Source of the DNA: Streptomyces sp. NBC_01335 | Lineage (GTDB): Bacteria; Actinomycetota; Actinomycetes; Streptomycetales; Streptomycetaceae | Assembly: GCF_035953295.1 (NCBI RefSeq) | Contig: NZ_CP108370.1 | Coordinates: 3,749,001 to 3,813,000, forward strand | Length of the DNA: 64,000 bases | Direction: 5' to 3' | Part shown: positions 63,101 through 64,000 of the stretch, in pieces | Layout: each line of letters starts with the position of its first letter | Numbering within the stretch: position 1 is the stretch's first letter | The notes under the pieces: model-generated | What the model was told of the DNA's origin: nothing | The model's database searches: none | Seen by the model: only the letters and a program-made list of their open reading frames with translations | Translations under genes and position numbers: made by a program

Positions 63101-63748
63101 GAGGACGGTGGTCACGATCGCGTCGGCCGCGCGCAGGGCGTCGATCAGCCCGGGTTCGGGGGTACGGAGCGAGGCCACGTAGAGCGGCAGCGCGCGGGCC
63201 CCGGCGTCCTCCACGGCGGTGCAGAGCGCGTCCACGAACGCGGTGTTGCCGCTCATGTGGTGGGCGCGGTAGTAGAGCACCGCCACCGTGGGCGCGGCCT
63301 CGGGAAGCTCACGGGCGGTCCGCTCCAGCGGGCCCCAGGCGGGGGCCGGGGCGGGCGGCTCGAAGCCGTGGCCGGTGAGCAGCACGGTGTCGGAGAGGAA
63401 CCGGGCCAGCTGGCCGAGGTTGTCCGGGCCGCCGTGCGCGAGGTAGGCGTGGGCCTCGGCGGCGATGCCGATCGGGACGGTGGACGCGGCCATCAGCTGG
63501 GCGTCGGGGGCCTGTTCGCCGGTGAGGACGACGACCGGGAGGCCGGCGGCCCTGACCTGGTCGAGCCCCTCCTCCCAGGCGCGCACCCCGCCGAGGAGGC
63601 GGACCACCACGAGCTCGGCGCCGTCGAGCAGCGCCGGGAGCCGGTCGAGCGGGAGGCGGGAGGGGTTGGCGTACCGGTAGCGGACCGGGCCCTCGCAGGC
63701 GCGGGCGCTCAGCAGGTCGGTGTCGGAGGTCGACAGGAGCAGGATCAT
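60140..63748 (-). CDS. cobN: Cobaltochelatase subunit CobN
   Basis: The large subunit of the aerobic-pathway cobaltochelatase, which inserts Co2+ into hydrogenobyrinic acid a,c-diamide with ATP and the CobS/CobT or ChlID-like subunits. It has 1,202 residues, normal for the family. Typical blocks are YYRAHHMSGNTAFVDALC, CLTGSRAAWEENDEGVSPLD, FSAYPTKHSRIGNAVGLD-like VLSAYPTKHSRIGNAVGLD, IHLGKHGNLEWLPGKNAGLS and YPFLVNDPGEGTQAKRR. ATG 63748 has no strong ribosome site, as expected if a riboswitch sequesters it. The cobalamin riboswitch lies directly upstream. Confidence 0.97.
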   Translation of the reverse strand: MILLLSTSDTDLLSARACEGPVRYRYANPSRLPLDRLPALLDGAELVVVRLLGGVRAWEEGLDQVRAAGLPVVVLTGEQAPDAQLMAASTVPIGIAAEAHAYLAHGGPDNLGQLARFLSDTVLLTGHGFEPPAPAPAWGPLERTARELPEAAPTVAVLYYRAHHMSGNTAFVDALCTAVEDAGARALPLYVASLRTPEPGLIDALRAADAIVTTVLAAGGTRPAEASAGGDDESWDAGALTGLDVPILQALCLTGSRAAWEENDEGVSPLDAATQIAVPEFDGRLITVPFSFKEIDADGLPAYVPDPERAARVAGIAVRHARLRHIPNAQKRIALVLSAYPTKHSRIGNAVGLDTPASAVALLRRLRAEGYDFGPEDGIPGLVSGDGDELIYALIEAGGHDQEWLTEEQLAANPVRIPAADYRRWFATLPAGLRSAVEEHWGPAPGEMFVDRSANPEGDIVLAALRRGNLLILIQPPRGFGENPIAIYHDPDLPPSHHYLAAYRWIAATADDGGFGADAMIHLGKHGNLEWLPGKNAGLSAACGPDAALGDLPLVYPFLVNDPGEGTQAKRRTHATLVDHLVPPMARADSYGDIARLEQLLDEHAQIAAMDPAKLPAIRAQIWTLIQAAKLDHDLGLEGRPEDEGFDEFIMHLDGWLCEIKDVQIRDGLHVLGNPPAGNDRVNLVLAVLRARQIWGGTASLPGLREALGLDESAATRTAADEIEEQARALVQAMEDADWDPSAVAAVAAGLPSAVADILAFAATEVVPRLAATTDELTHTVHALNGGFVPAGPSGSPLRGLVNVLPTGRNFYSVDPKAVPSKLAWETGQALADSLLTRYRTDNGDWPSSVGLSLWGTSAMRTAGDDIAEAFALLGIRPVWDDASRRVTGLEPIGYEELGRPRIDVTLRISGFFRDAFPHTVGLLDDAVRLAASLDEPAEQNFVRAHTQADLAEHGDERRATTRIFGSRPGTYGAGLLQLIDSRDWRTDADLAEVYTVWGGYAYGRELDGRPAREEMETAYKRIEVAAKNTDTREHDIADSDDYFQYHGGMVAAVRALKGTAPEAYIGDSTRPETVRTRTLVEETSRVFRARVVNPRWIEAMRRHGYKGAFELAATVDYLFGYDATTGVVADWMYDKLTQSYVLDPENREFLQQANPWALHGIAERLLEAESRGMWAKPDPAVLEALRQVFLETEGDLEGGED

Positions 63749-63794
63749 GCCGAGTCAGCCCTTCCCCGGGGTGTCCACGCCCCGGGCGGTGTCG

Positions 63795-63925
63795 GACGGC
63801 GGGAGTTCCTGACTCGTACGGCCGCGTAAGCGGGCCGGACTCACAGTGGCGGGACCGCGCCGGAATCTCACCGGGCTTCCTCCCATGGCGCCGTCTGGCG
63901 TCGGCGGACCGAATGGTCCACCGTG
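63795..63925 (-). ncRNA. Cobalamin (AdoCbl) riboswitch in the cobN leader
   Basis: The minus strand reads GGAAGCCCGGTGAGATTCC, GCGCGGTCCCGCCACTGTGA and GAGTCAGGAA (63806-63815) in the order and spacing of the cobalamin riboswitch core, including the GCCACTG element (63844-63850). A preceding hairpin GGACCATTCGGTCC fits the first stem. It ends about 50 bases before the cobN ATG. Binding of adenosylcobalamin should shut off cobN. The outer limits are approximate. Confidence 0.9.
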
Positions 63926-64000
63926 AGCATCCTAGGGTGTCCGTCTCCGGCACGGCAGAGGGCCTCCGTGCGCGGCACAGGTCACATGTGCGCGCCGGTG

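Noticed and set aside
1..64000. CRISPR arrays, insertion sequences, phage genes, replication origin
   Set aside because: No regularly spaced direct repeats with spacers, no transposase or integrase motifs, and no DnaA-box clusters were seen in either strand.

Overview
The window is high-GC actinomycete DNA and almost certainly Streptomyces. Evidence is the strong G/C bias at third codon positions, frequent GTG starts, an Lsr2-type nucleoid protein, a SARP regulator, multi-domain secreted glycosidases and CobN-type cobalamin synthesis. From memory, the left third resembles the Streptomyces core neighbourhood purL-purQ-purS, lsrL, ABC transporter plus two-component pair, purC, purD, dnaX, SRP RNA and tRNA-Ser. 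I could not run an alignment.

Layout. (1) 1-17,200, core region: purL (partial), purQ and purS on the minus strand; lsrL; tRNA-Gly(UCC) and tRNA-Gly(GCC); an ABC exporter with a NarL-type two-component system; a second tRNA-Gly(GCC); purC; a dimethylformamidase-like protein; a membrane protein that looks like a dead M48 peptidase; purD; dnaX; the SRP RNA gene ffs; and tRNA-Ser(GGA). (2) 17,270-44,740, accessory region: a specialised-metabolite gene cluster. A WbqC-like gene, a frameshifted YdcF-like gene and a SARP regulator lie on the minus strand. A UbiA prenyltransferase and a soluble two-component pair lie on the plus strand. A minus-strand operon of about 21 kb (ABC transporter at 44,516 to MFS exporter at 23,578) follows, with overlapping or closely spaced genes. 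(3) 44,760-55,450: three secreted enzymes that fit breakdown of fungal cell wall or yeast mannan. They are a GH16 glucanase with a ricin-type lectin domain, a 2,309-residue GH92 mannosidase fused to a PAP2-type phosphatase, and a GH76 alpha-1,6-mannanase. (4) 55,670-64,000: cyclophilin, a double alpha/beta hydrolase, a membrane protein, a VOC protein, and cobN behind a cobalamin riboswitch.

The most unusual part is the 21-kb operon. It encodes a reducing type II polyketide set: one polypeptide joining an intact ketosynthase to a degenerate ketosynthase, two acyl carrier proteins, a malonyl transferase, a ketoreductase, a FabZ-like dehydratase and a dedicated phosphopantetheinyl transferase, with no enoylreductase. 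It also encodes SbnA/SbnB-type enzymes for L-2,3-diaminopropionate, a stand-alone LanB glutamylation-type (aminoacyl-tRNA-dependent) protein, an adenylate-forming ligase, a condensation-fold acyltransferase, a PLP aminotransferase, a GcvT-like folate protein and a GNAT fused to a large unknown domain. I infer a polyene or polyketide acyl chain joined to amino-acid units including diaminopropionate. I do not recognise the product. A 22-bp-period direct repeat upstream of the operon has the geometry of a SARP binding site.
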